A stretch of 64,000 bases of DNA from Armigeres subalbatus (Eukaryota > Arthropoda > Insecta > Diptera > Culicidae). The notes under the pieces were generated by a model. The model made no database searches and was not told the DNA's origin. It saw only the letters and a program-made list of their open reading frames with translations. A program made the translations under genes and the position numbers. This document shows, piece after piece, positions 45,850 to 59,687 of this stretch (position 1 is the stretch's first letter; each line of letters begins with the position of its first letter). Location: positions 175,286,994-175,350,993 of the forward strand of contig NC_085141.1 in assembly GCF_024139115.2 (NCBI RefSeq), in the 5' to 3' direction.

Positions 45850-47415
45850 GTTATTCTACCCGCAGAGTCAAATCCAATGACGCAATGGGAATATAGCAAC
45901 GGCAACAACTAACAGAATTTACACCGAGATGAGTTTTTTTTTCAAGAAAACGACAGTTTGAGTAGAAATTTGAATGGATTGGAAATATATATATTCGATC
46001 TGAATATTAAATTGGCTAGTTTGTAAGGCCAATTGGTTGAGGGTCATTTTTAATAAATTTAAACGCCGATGGTTAATGGCGATAAATTTCGATGAGACAG
46101 GAATGCAGTTAATATTTTTTTTTCAGTTAATTCACACACTTCACTCGCACGAAATGATGTTTCTTTAATGTCGGTTATTATGCAAATAATCGCTCCTCCC
46201 AGGACTGTAATCGACGCCAACGTAATTTTGAACCCGTTTTTGGGAGCTCACTCATCTGCCTGTCATCTCACTTCTCTCGTACGCACAAAGCAATGCAATG
46301 TTCGGACGGCTGGAGGGCAACTTACCAGTCAGTCCTGTAAATCACGTGTCGAATATAAGTTGGACAGGCGTTTAACTTTCTGACGAGCTGCCACCTTGTG
46401 AAGTTTGAAGATCGCTTTTCTTATTGAAGCTGCGCACTGCTCCTCCGGTGGTGGTTGCCTTGACACGGAAGCACGTTGCCCATGCACACGAGAAGGACAT
46501 TATTTGTGGTGCACTTTCAACTCCAGATGCCATGCCAAGAGTGACGTTTATTCGCTTGTTTGGTACAAAGAACTGGATTTAAAAGTTGTTCAACAGTTGC
46601 CGGGCAAACGAAAGCTAGCACTTCAGTGTCGACAATTCCTACTTCGGATGGCAAAGTTTGGTCGTTATATTTTATACGTGCACTTTCTTCGCCGGAACAA
46701 ACGACGACCAGCAGAGTGAATCGGCGTCGCGCGAAACATGATTTATGCTAATATGAGCGACCGACCGAGCGGGCAAATAGCGTGGAAGTAATCCTGCGTG
46801 TGAGAGTGGTCAGCTGGAACGAGCTGCTTGGCGGTCGATTTTTGGTGAACCGTGCTTTGTTGAACTTAATGTGGGTTCAGAAATATCGTTTACCAATAGC
46901 GGTCATTAGGGGGCATTGGAAAATTCGGAATTTAAGGAGAATTATATTCAGATTCTTTGTACTTTGTGCCACAGAATTGCAGTTTAAACTTATACTTTGA
47001 ATGTTCACATTTGATGACATACTTCATCGGGAATTTTTTCAGACCCATCTCTGGCGTAGACGAATAACGGTGTACTGTTAATGTTTCTCCAGGAATGCTG
47101 CAAATACTTTACTAAATTTCGAATAGAGACGCAGAGCAGTCGGCTATCTAATATACTCTTCTACTCATGTCTACAATAAAGCTTCCATCTAAATTGTGAA
47201 CTGGCTCAGAATGTTAACAATGGATTCAATATGAAATGGTTGAAACTTCCTAAAACGAAAGTTTGTAGAAAATAAGAGTTTGAGTGTGTTTTTGGAATTA
47301 TCTGAATTTAAAACAAAGTGGGGCTATACTTTCTCAATTTAGATAAATACAATGAGTAAACATTACTTTCTCAACAAACAATTTTAGCTGAAAAAGATAG
47401 TTTTTTGGCGAATTG
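45850..47415. other. Unassigned region left of the large array
   Basis: 46160-46800 is less A/T-rich and has an open frame at 46405-46719 with no recognised motif. No repeat structure was identified. Confidence 0.35.
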
Positions 47416-47420
47416 TGGCT

Positions 47421-50400
47421 CCAATCCAAATCCAGTCCAAATCCAATCCAATCCAAATCCAATCCAAATCCAATCCAAATCCAATCCAAACCAATTCAAA
47501 CCAATCCAAACCAACCAAACCAATCCAAATCTAATCCAAACCAATCCAAACCAATCCAAACCAATCCAAACCAACCAAACCAATCCAAATCCAATCCAGA
47601 TCCAATCCAAACCAATCCAAACCAATCCAAACCAATCCAAACCAATCCAAACCAATCCAAACCAATCCAAACCAATCCAACCAATCCAAACCAATCCAAA
47701 CCAATCCAACCAATCCAAACCAATCCAAACCAATCCAAACCAACCAAACCAATCCAAACCAATCCAAACCAATCCAAACCAATCCAAACCAATCCAAACC
47801 AACCAAACCAACCAAACCAATCCAAACCAATCCAATCCAAACCAACCAAACCAATCCAAACCAATCCAAACCAACCAAACCAATCCAAACCAACCAAACC
47901 AATCCAAACCAACCAAACCAATCCAAACCAACCAAACCAATCCAAACCAATCCAAACCAACCAAACCAACCAAACCAATCCAAACCAATCCAAACCAATC
48001 CAAACCAATCCAACCAATCCAAACCAATCCAAACCAATCCAAACCAATCCAAACCAATCCAAACCAATCCAAACCAATCCAAACCAATCCAAACCAACCA
48101 AACCAACCAAACCAATCCAAACCAATCCAAACCAATCCAAACCAATCCAAACCAATCCAAACCAACCAAACCAATCCAATCCAACCAAACCAACCAAACC
48201 AACCAAACCAATCCAAACCAATCCAAACCAACCAAACCAATCCAAACCAATCCAAACCAATCCAAACCAATCCAAACCAATCCAAACCAACCAAACCAAT
48301 CCAAACCAATCCAAACCAATCCAATCCAACCAATCCAAACCAATCCAAATCCAAACCAACCAAACCAATCCAAATCAAAACCAATCCAAACCAATCCAAA
48401 CTAATCCAAACCAATCCAAACCAATCCAAACCAACCAAACCAATCCAAACCAATCCAACACAACCAAATACAATCCAAATTAAACCAATCCAAACCAATC
48501 CAAACCAATCCAACCAATCCAAACACAATCCAAACAAATCCAACCAAACCAAACCAAACCAATCCAACCAATCCAATCCCAAACCAATCCAAACCAATCC
48601 AAACCAATCCAAACCAATCCAAACCAATCCAAACCAATCCAAACCAATCCAAACCAATCCAAACCAACCAAACCAATCCAAACCAATCCAAACCAATCCA
48701 AACCAATCCAAACCAATCCAAACCAATCCAAACCAACCAAACCAATCCAAACCAACCAAACCAATCCAAACCAATCCAAACCAATCCAAACCAACCAAAC
48801 CAATCCAAACCAATCCAAACCAACCCAAACCAACCAAACCAATCCAAACCAATCCAAACCAACCAAACCAATCCAAACCAAACCAACCAACCAATCCAAA
48901 CCAATCCAAACCAACCAAACCAACCAAACCAATCCAAACCAACCAAACCAAACCAACCAAACCAACCAAACCAATCCAAACCAACCAAACCAACCAAACC
49001 AATCCCAATCCAATCCCAATCCAACCAAACCAATCCAAACCAATCCAAACCAACCAAACCAATCCAAACCAACCAAACCAATCCAAACCAACCAAACCAA
49101 TCCAAACCAATCCAAACCAACCAAACCAATCCAAACCAACCAAACCAATCCAAACCAATCCAAACCAACCAACCAAACCAATCCAAACCAATCCAAACCA
49201 ATCCAAACCAATCCAAACCAATCCAAACCAACCAAACCAATCCAAACCAATCCAAACCAATCCAAACCAATCCAAACCAATCCAAACCAACCAAACCAAT
49301 CCAAACCAATCCAAACCAACCCAAACCAATCCAAACCAATCCAAACCAATCCAAACCAACCAAACCAATCCAAACCAACCAAACCAATCCAAACCAATCC
49401 AAACCAACCAAACCAACCAAACCAACCAAACCAATCCAAACCAACCAAACCAATCCCAAACCAATCCAAACCAACCAAACCAATCCAAACCAATCCAAAC
49501 CAACCAAACCAATCCAAACCAATCCAAACCAATCCAAACCAACCAAACCAATCCCAAACCAATCCAAACCAACCAAACCAACCAAACCAACCAAACCAAT
49601 CCAAACCAACCAAACCAACCAAACCAATCCAAACCAATCCAAACCAACCAAACCAATCCAAACCAATCCAAACCAATCCAAACCAATCCAAACCAACCAA
49701 ACCAATCCAAACCAATCCAAACCAATCCAAACCAATCCCAAACCAATCCAACCAAACCAATCCAAACCAATCCAAACCAATCCAAACCAATCCAAACCAA
49801 TCCAAACCAATCCAAACCAACCAAACCAATCCAAACCAACCAAACCAATCCAAACCAACCAAACCAATCCAAACCAATCCAAACCAACCAAACCAATCCA
49901 AACCAACCAAACCAATCCAAACCAACCAAACCAATCCAAACCAACCAAACCAATCCAAACCAATCCAAACCAATCCAACCAACCAACCAAACCAACCAAA
50001 CCAATCCAAACCAATCCAAACCAATCCAAACCAATCCAAACCAAACCAATCCAAACCAATCCAAACCAATCCAAACCAATCCAACCAACCAAACCAATCC
50101 AAACCAACCAAACCAATCCAAACCAATCCAAACCAATCCAAACCAATCCAACCAAACCAATCCAAACCAAACCAACCAACCAATCCAAACCAATCCAAAC
50201 CAATCCAACCAATCCAACCAATCCAAACCAAACCAACCAAACCAACCCAAACCAATCCAAACCAATCCAAACCAATCCCAAACCAACCAAACCAATCCAA
50301 ACCAACCAAACCAATCCAAACCAATCCAAACCAACCAAACCAATCCAAACCAATCCAAACCAATCCAAACCAATCCAAACCAACCAAACCAATCCAAACC

Positions 50401-53400
50401 AATCCAAACCAATCCAAACCAACCAAATCCAACCAAACCAATCCAAACCAATCCAAACCAATCCAAACCAACCAAACCAATCCAAACCAATCCAAACCAA
50501 TCCAAACCAATCCAACCAATCCAAACCAACCAAACCAATCCAAACCAATCCAAACCAACCAAACCAATCCAAACCAACCAAACCAATCCAACCAATCCAA
50601 CCAATCCAAACCAATCCAAACCAATCCAAACCAATCCAAACCAATCCAAACCAATCCAAACCAATCCAAACCAATCCAAACCAATCCAAACCAATCCAAA
50701 CCAATCCAAACCAACCAAACCAATCCAAACCAATCCAAACCAATCCAAACCAATCCAAACCAATCCAAACCAACCAAACCAATCCCAAACCAATCCAAAC
50801 CAATCCAAACCAACCAAACCAATCCAAACCAATCCAAACCAATCCAAACCAATCCAAACCAACCAAACCAATCCAAACCAATCCAAACCAATCCAAACCA
50901 ATCCAAACCAATCCAAACCAACCAAACCAATCCAAATCCAATCCAAACCAATCCAAACCAACCAAACCAACCAAACCAATCCAAACCAATCCAAACCAAC
51001 CAAACCAATCCAAACCAACCAAACCAATCCAAACCAATCCAAACCAACCAAACCAATCCAAACCAATCCAAACCAATCCAAACCAATCCAAACCAATCCA
51101 AACCAATCCAAACCAACCAAACCAACCCAAACCAATCCAAACCAATCCAAACCAATCCAAACCAATCCAAACCAATCCAAACCAATCCAACCAATCCAAA
51201 CCAACCAAACCAATCCAAACCAATCCAAACCAATCCAAACCAATCCAAACCAATCCAAACCAACCAAACCAACCAAACCAATCCAAACCAATCCAACCAA
51301 CCAATCCAAACCAATCCAAACCAATCCAAACCAACCAAACCAATCCAAACCAATCCAAACCAATCCAAACCAACCAAACCAATCCAAACCAATCCAAACC
51401 AATCCAAACCAATCCAAACCAATCCAAACCCAAATCCAAACCAATCCAAACCAATCCAAACCAACCAAACCAATCCAAACCAATCCAAACCAATCCAAAC
51501 CAATCCAAACCAACCAAACCAATCCAAACCAACCAAACCAATCCAAACCAATCCAAACCAACCAAACCAATCCAACCAACCAAACCAATCCAAACCAACC
51601 AAACCAACCAAACCAATCCAAACCAATCCAAACCAATCCAAACCAATCCAAACCAATCCAAACCAACCAAAACCAATCCAAACCAATCCAAACCAATCCA
51701 AACCAATCCAAATCCAATCCAAATCCAATCCAAACCAATCCAAATCCAATCCAAACCAATCCAAACCAATCCAAACCAACCAACCAAACCAATCCAAACC
51801 AATCCAAACCAATCCCAAATCCAATCCAAACCAATCCAAACCAATCCAAACCAATCCAAACCAATCCAAACCAATCCAAACCAATCCAAACCAATCCAAA
51901 CCAACCAAACCAATCCAAATCCAATCCAAACCAATCCAAACCAATCCAAACCAATCCAAACCAATCCAAACCAATCCAAACCAATCCAAACCAACCAAAC
52001 CAATCCAAACCAATCCAAACCAATCCAAACCAATCCAAACCAATCCAAACCAACCAAACCAATCCAAACCAATCCAAACCAACCAAACCAATCCAAACCA
52101 ACCAAACCAACCAAACCAATCCAAACCAATCCAAACCAATCCAAACCAATCCAAACCAACCAAACCAATCCAAACCAATCCAAACCAATCCAAACCAACC
52201 AAACCAATCCAAACCAATCCAAACCAATCCAAACCAATCCAAACCAATCCAAACCAACCAAACCAATCCAAACCAATCCAAACCAATCCAAATCCAATCC
52301 AAACCAATCCAAACCAATCCAAACCAATCCAAACCAATCCAAACCAATCCAAATCCAATCCAAACCAATCCAAACCAATCCAAACCAACCAAACCAACCA
52401 AACCAATCCAAACCAATCCAAACCAATCCAAACCAACCAAACCAATCCAAACCAATCCAAACCAATCCAAACCAATCCAAACCAATCCAAACCAATCCAA
52501 ACCAACCAAACCAATCCAAACCAATCCCAAACCAACCAAACCAATCCAAACCAATCCAAACCAATCCAAACCAATCCAAACCAACCAAACCAATCCAAAC
52601 CAATCCAAACCAATCCAAACCAACCAAACCAATCCAAACCAACCAAACCAATCCAAACCAACCAAACCAATCCAAACCAATCCAAACCAACCAAACCAAC
52701 CAAACCAATCCAAACCAACCAAACCAATCCAAACCAACCAAACCAATCCAAACCAATCCAAACCAACCAAACCAATCCAAACCAATCCAAACCAATCCAA
52801 ACCAATCCAAACCAATCCAAACCAATCCAAACCAACCAAACCAATCCAAACCAATCCAAACCAATCCAAACCAATCCAAACCAATCCAAACCAATCCAAA
52901 CCAACCAAACCAATCCAAACCAACCAAACCAATCCAAACCAATCCAAACCAATCCAAACCAATCCCAAACCAACCAAACCAATCCAAACCAATCCAAACC
53001 AATCCAAACCAATCCAAACCAATCCAAACCAACCAAACCAATCCAAATCCAATCCAAACCAATCCAAACCAATCCAAACCAATCCAAACCAACCAAACCA
53101 ACCAAACCAATCCAAACCAATCCAAACCAATCCAAACCAATCCAAACCAATCCAAACCAACCAAACCAATCCAAACCAATCCAAACCAATCCAAACCAAT
53201 CCAAACCAATCCAAACCAATCCAAACCAATCCAAACCAATCCAAACCAATCCAAACCAACCAAACCAATCCAAACCAATCCAAACCAATCCAAACCAATC
53301 CAAACCAATCCAAACCAACCAAACCAATCCAAACCAATCCAAACCAACCAAACCAATCCAAACCAACCAAACCAATCCAAACCAATCCAAACCAATCCAA

Positions 53401-53967
53401 ACCAATCCAAACCAATCCAAACCAACCAAACCAATCCAAACCAATCCAAACCAACCAAACCAATCCAAACCAATCCAAACCAACCAAACCAATCCAAACC
53501 AATCCAAACCAATCCAAACCAACCAAACCAACCAAACCAATCCAAACCAATCCAAACCAACCAAACCAATCCAAACCAATCCAAACCAACCAACCAACCA
53601 ACCAACCAAACCAACCCAAACCAACATCCAAACCAACCCAACCAATCCAAACCAATCCAAACCAACCAAACCAATCCAAACCAATCCAAACCAACCAAAC
53701 CAACCAAACCAATCCAAACCAATCCAAACCAATCCAAACCAATCCAAACCAATCCAAACCAATCCAAACCAATCCAAACCAATCCAAACCAATCCAAACC
53801 AATCCAAACCAATCCAAACCAATCCAAATCCAACCAATCCAACCAAACCAATCCAAATCCAATCCAAATCCAATCCAAATCCAATCCAAATCCAATCCAA
53901 ATCCAATCCAAATCCAATCCAAATCCAATCCAAATCCAATCCAAATCCAATCCAAATCCAATCCAAC
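47421..53967 (+). repeat. 6.5 kb CCAATCCAAA minisatellite
   Basis: A continuous array of three interchangeable units: 11 bp AATCCAAATCC, 10 bp AATCCAAACC and 9 bp AACCAAACC. The 11 bp form dominates at both ends (about 47430-47490 and 53860-53965); the 10 and 9 bp forms make up the middle in irregular order. The + strand has only two or three G residues in the whole array (for example 47433 and 47597). T is always followed by C and no TA or TG occurs, so stop codons are impossible on both strands; the 2196-2199 codon open frames on both strands are therefore artefacts. It is not the TTAGG insect telomere repeat. Confidence 0.97.
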
Positions 53968-56900
53968 TAATAACGAAGTAAGTGCGCTAGTTGCAGTAAC
54001 TTAAACTAAATGATTGAAATTTTGTTATCATTTAGTCTATGTTACTGAACTATAGCTATAACTCCGTTACTAGTGGGATTCAAACAACGAACCATTGGAC
54101 AGAGTTGTAGAAAAACCTTCGCACTAGAAGTCCACCATACAACATATTTTGAAATTCAGCTTCTGGAATGTGTTATTGACAAACTACTAAATGATCGAAC
54201 GCAAATTACTAACATCCTTAGGGTAAATAGTAAAATTATTGGTTTGCATCGTTAGACGAAGAGTTATTTATCACAAGGCATGTATGGAGGTAAAATGAAC
54301 ACTTGTATCAAATTTTCACAAATTCATCTTAAAAGTTGTGCAATTTTGAAGCGGAAGTTCAAAAAACAAACCATTTTAAATAACCAAGATAAAACTTTGA
54401 ATATGTAAATTTAATTAGAAAATAACTGATATTTCAAAACTTTATTTCTGCTTTTTATTATTTTGATAATTAAGAGCTTTTCAAAAGCTATATTAGATTA
54501 TTCAAAGGCTCTCATAATCTTAATTAAATAGTTATATATACAGTGCTAGAGTTAAAAACCAAAATTAAATGTTTCAAAAGGGTTTTAAGAGCGATGTTCA
54601 TTTTACCCGCACTATTTTTGTACATATTAAGTTTCAATGTTTCTTATTTTAAAGAAAAGCTATATAAAACAATGTTTATTGGCGAAAGAAATGTTCAGTG
54701 CAATAAGAATGTGTGTTACATTTTTGGTCCAAGTGGTAAAACTAGCAAGTTACGTTTAGTGATGGAATTCAAACCAAGTCCTTAACGTGTTCATATTACC
54801 ACCTGTTCCCCTACAGTATTTGTTCAGCTTCAATTATCACGTTAAGTAATATAAATCACCCTGAAAACACGTGACGACTTAACTGCGATATCTAACCCGC
54901 TCTTATGAAAACCTGGAACCCATAACCCCCCCACTTAGATGGCCAATAACTCTCATCATGATTCCCGCTTAGCAGTTAAACATTGGTTGTGTATTGCTGC
55001 ACTTCTCATAAAAACTAAGCTGGCACTCAAATGGTCGTCAAAAAACCATCTAGCTAGCACAGAAGGACACCAAAGTGATAGCGCCACGTGTTAGTCATCG
55101 GAAAGTACGATCACCAAGCAGTCATTCAGTGGAAATCCGCTACGCTATCGCGAATAAGGTCATTTTTTGATTGAGAGAGAACAACAAAGATTTCATTTCA
55201 TGTTTCCTAGGGTAATTTCAGTTCCGAAAACCAATTAATCCAAATGTGTCTAGAAATTTGAGTTTTTTTTGGGAAACCTCTAGATAATATAGCGACATTT
55301 AAATACTAAAATAAGGCATTTTTTGGACAATTTCAATAGCGAACAATACTCGAAAATTAAATTCGTGAAGAAATCGAATAATGCCAAGAAGAAAATTACC
55401 TTATATATTTATATAGGTACAATACACAAATATTTTTATAAGCTCGTCAGAAAATTTCCAAAATTTTGAAAAAAAAATTGTGATCCGGACAGGTGCGGTT
55501 CCGATATTTATTTTTTACAAGCAGACTGATGTTTGCAAACAAAAATATAGAATTATTTTAGAAATAATAAAAATGTATGACGTGACAATAATATCGATGA
55601 AAATCAAATTCCTTTTTAATCTGCCGATTAATATATCAATCATAAAATTGACTGTTCCATCTATTCACCGAAACAAGCATCACCAGATAAATAAGTGAGC
55701 AATCGATGCGTAACCTAAACCGAAACAGCTGGCTACAAATGTACGAGAAAATGGTCCTCCACTTAGGCATATCTCTATGTAATTTTTTTTAATTATTGAT
55801 GTCCCGAAATAGCAATCAATGGATTTTCAATCACCCAAACAAAATTTGATCATAACTGTAATTCAAATATTATTGCTGATCATAATGAAGCCCCATCGAA
55901 TGCGTTTTAGACCATTTGTTTGGAACTACAAAAAGGTGCGCAACGGAAAATCAAAGGATATAGATCGGACCGATTTGTGCACGATGGGGGAGCACGCCCA
56001 TAAACAACCACCTTGATGCCGCACTCACTTCACGATTCCTGGGGCGCTTGTCGTCGCTGACACATTCAAAGTGGTATGGAGTCCATCGCCGGCGGCGATT
56101 TTGTGGCCATTCGGATTCGATGCGTTTTCTTTTATTGCTCGATTTGTGTTTTGATTGATGATGGTTCCATCGACCCCCTCCGCGTATGGCAATTTATTTG
56201 TTTTTATGACGTTTATTTCAATCAATTAGGTTCAGGCGAATTTTTCTCTTTCATCATCGTGGGATTTACAAGCTGTGCAAGTATTTGATCATTGGACGAT
56301 TCTTCGGAGTTATTAAGGTTTTCCAAAAATAGAAATGAACTTATTTATGGTTGCTTAGATTATTTGTTTCAGCACAGGAATTTTCTATTAGAAAATATGA
56401 TTCTATATTTTTGGATGCTTTTTTTCTTTGACTTTGTAAACTTGGTTTGTCTTCATCTCTTGAACTTGAAATTTATAACTGTTTGTAGTCAGATTTAAAT
56501 GATCAGCTTTCAGATTCTAAGAAGCTTTTGAGCACCAGTGAGTTTCATTTCATGGAGTCCGTGGAATCCACAAAAATATAAACAGAACTTAACATATGCT
56601 TTTTTTATGGAACGGACAATAAGCATTATTAAAAAACGACTGATAAACAAATCTGCTAATAGGTACGTCAACGAAAAATAATTCAATGTTCTGGCTCTTA
56701 CCTCGGAGTCTTCAAGTTTAATCATATAATTTCTTAGAAATTGAAAACCAAAATACAGGCATACCCCGATAGTACGTACCCTCGATAGTAAGTACAATTT
56801 ACCTCGTTTAGTTTTCTGCACGATTTGAATTAAAATTTTAATAAGTTTCAATCATGGCTTGCGTAGGGTCCTTCATATGCTACCTGATAATTTTACATCT

Positions 56901-57080
56901 GACTTAAACCTTTCGGGACGTATGGGTCATATATGCCCAGCGTTTTAGATTGGATGTGAAACATCACAGATGAAAGCTAGGTCCCCACTTTATTCAGCAA
57001 AAATGTTTACCAGGATGTCGGCTTTTCAGGAAAAATATCGGAGGGCAAGTTTGATTATGCAGTGGAGACCCAGATATCCG
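53968..57080. other. Unassigned region
   Basis: A/T-rich, no supported gene; the open frames at 54543-54785 and 55480-55698 have no recognised motif. At 56903-56940 there is a solitary TTAA-type terminus: TTAAACCTTTCGGGACGTAT followed by GGGTCATATATGCCC, resembling the ends of elements I and II, without a partner. Confidence 0.4.
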
Positions 57081-57084
57081 AAAC

Positions 57085-57480
57085 CTAGGGAAGATTTCGC
57101 TTCTGAGAGCAGAGATTTTTTTATTCGAGAATTCTCCCAGAAATTCCTTGAGAAAATCGTCTGCACATATTTGGATATTTCTCCAGATATTCTTCCGGGA
57201 ATTTCATCAAAACTCATTCGGAATTACCTACGAAAATTCCCCTGAAATTCCTCTGGAAATTATTTAAGGAATTCTCTTGGAAGATCCTGCCGTAATTCAT
57301 AAAACTTCAGTTGGTACTGCCCTAAAATTTCTACAAAAAATCATCCAAAAACCCTTCATTCCCAAGAATTCACACCAATATCTATAAACAATAACCCCGG
57401 AAATTCTTCTAGAAACGCTCCTCCTTTTTCATTAAGAAATTCTTTCATGAACTCTCCCAAAAATCCCATTAAGATTTTCC
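57085..57480 (+). repeat. Degraded GAAATTCC-type minisatellite
   Basis: Recurring words such as CCAGAAATTCCTTGAG, CTCTGGAAATT and GAATTCTC at irregular spacing, similar to the tract at 5070-5735 but more decayed. Confidence 0.55.
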
Positions 57481-57613
57481 CCGAGAATTTGTTTTTCACG
57501 TAATTTATGGATGCCCCGAAGCATTCAAATACAATATTTCGTAAAAATAGCCTAAAATTTACAATGATGATGGTTTTGCTCCATTTCAAGAAAAATCTGG
57601 GTCCTGTTGGTCT

Positions 57614-57710
57614 GTTCCCGGGTAGAGGTTAATAACAAACAAATAACATAATAATAACAAATTTTGCTGTTATATGATAAAACCAATTGGTCAACAGGGT
57701 AATTGTGTTT
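57614..57710 (+). mobile_element. Solo MITE end
   Basis: TTCCCGGGTAGAGGTTAATA matches the terminus of the MITE at 29366-29687; no second end was found nearby. A C-run (57730-57742) follows. Confidence 0.45.
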
Positions 57711-57929
57711 ACTTATTCATGTTTTATCACCCCCCCCCCCCTCCCATTCCAATAGTCCCTTCCAGCCTATCTATAATAGTTTCCTTTGCGTAGAGATTAC
57801 GTGTTTACGTGTTTGGTTTGAATTTACATATGCGATTGAAGGTATACTAAACTTTTCGTTTAATGAATATACCCTCTCTCTCATTTAGCTATGGCATTCC
57901 TACCCAGTCTGATATAGTCTTGGGTTCAG

Positions 57930-58420
57930 AAGTCATGCTGAACTGATCGATAACTAAACAATACCCCTCTCCCACACCCTCCCCCTTTTAAAATGACTTA
58001 ACCACATCCTCTAAAATCTCTTCCTTAGGACAGACAATATTTGATACAAATTTGGTTCAAATCGGTCATGAGGCTCAGGATTTACATTGAGTTGATCGAT
58101 AGCTAAACAATACCCCTCCCCCCATACCCTCCCTCTTTTGTAAAGAGCATCCCTAATCTCATATCGTCGTCTCCTTATGACAAAGAATTTGTGTTTCAAA
58201 TTCGGTTGAAATCGGCCAAGGGGTTCAGAATTTACACTGAGTTGATCGATAACTAAGCAATACCCCTCCCCCCACACCCTACCCCTTTTTCAAAGAGCAT
58301 GCTTAACCCCCTATCATCCCCTTCTTAAGATAAGGTAATTGTGTTCCGAATTTGGTCGAAATCGGCCAAGGGGTTCAGAATTTAAACTGCGTTGATCGAT
58401 AACTAAGCAATGTATTTGAT
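57930..58420 (+). repeat. Tandem array, 150 bp monomers
   Basis: GATCGATAACTAA (or AGCTAA) starts near 57945, 58094, 58244 and 58394, spacings of 149, 150 and 150 bp. Each unit also has AATACCCCTCCCCC and AAATCGGCCAAGGGGTTCAG. Single orientation, no mirrored partner in the window. The reverse-strand open frame at 58011-58277 is a by-product. Confidence 0.88.
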
Positions 58421-58424
58421 TAAA

Positions 58425-59670
58425 TATGAAGTGTTAACAATCAGAAACAGAGACAAAAGAAACATGAATTATCTGGAACGGTTATTATGAAACGGGTCAT
58501 TATCTGTTATTTATTTTAAAAATTTCCGGGAAATCGTTTTGCAACCTGTGTAGTATTTTACTATGTTTTACCCAATGTTCGCAATTTATCGTAGAGACAT
58601 TTGTTCCAAAGGAGATAAATCATTAAATACAATAAATCACCTCCAAATCCATTAGTCTTAATAGATACAACATCAAAATAATTCAATTTATTCAATACAA
58701 ATTATATCTTTTCCTTCACCTAATAAAATTCAAGCTTTCGATTTTTCCAGCCTTTTCACTAGGTATGGAATGTGGAATCCACAGTTTAAAAAGGGTGTGC
58801 GCGATAAATAATTTCAATACTAATTAAGGGTATGTCTGATTTGGAGAATTAAACTTGAAAGTGACAATTAAAAAATTAGCAAATAACCCGGTCATAAGAA
58901 TGGCTGGTGCTACCTAAAGGCACTATAAACAAAGACGCGAAATCTGATCCCTGGACAAACAAATCAACCGGCAACCCCGAATGCGCAACACTGCTGATGC
59001 TGAATCAACTTTTCAAATTGGTCTATAAAAACCCTTATGAAACAACCGTGTCGATTTGTTTCGACCGCGGTCACTGCACTGGTTCTATCGTTCTACTTTA
59101 AAGCGAATCACCGCACAAAAGTAGAGCACAAAAACCAGCCGCACTGAAAGACGAGCAACTTAGTCAAAAACGTCAAAACGAGCAACTTAGAATAGGAACG
59201 GCACATGATCAAAAACCAAGGATATTAAGAATGCAGCTAGTAGAAACGAAAACAGAGCTTGCGACCATGACCATTCAAATAGTTTAGCGGTGCTGTTCTG
59301 TCGAGAAATACAATATTTGCTTGAGGTTTTTACGCATATCACTCAAGCTATTTTTCGGTGATGACTAATGCGATAACTATACATATATAGTTTTTAAATA
59401 GAACTGTTCACTGACACAAATGCCTCGACATTAAGCAACAATTTTTCGAACAAAACTCGCTGTCTTTTAGAATTTTCTAAAAAAGAATTACCCAGAATAG
59501 CCTGCCCTGAGATAAAAAGTAAAAAACTACAAAGACTAACATGGGACAATTATGGGTAGCATGGTAGTGAAGAGGATAGGTTGATGCGTGTTCATCGTCT
59601 TGACCAAGACATGTCAGCAATTACTTCAATAAAGTGATTAAACAAAATATTTAAAATAATTTTTTGTTTG
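58425..59670. other. Unassigned region
   Basis: No gene recognised. 59130-59190 contains GACGAGCAACTTAG and a near-repeat AACGAGCAACTTAG about 30 bp later. Confidence 0.35.
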
Positions 59671-59687
59671 CGTTATGTGTAACATTT

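Noticed and set aside
47421..53967. Telomeric repeat
   Set aside because: The insect telomere unit is TTAGG (CCTAA). This array is CCAATCCAAA-type, has unique sequence on both sides, and dipterans generally lack TTAGG.
47371..54004. Giant open reading frames (over 1,800 codons) on both strands
   Set aside because: They are translations of a 9-11 bp repeat that cannot form stop codons on either strand. There is no non-repetitive domain, and the start and stop codons lie just outside the array.
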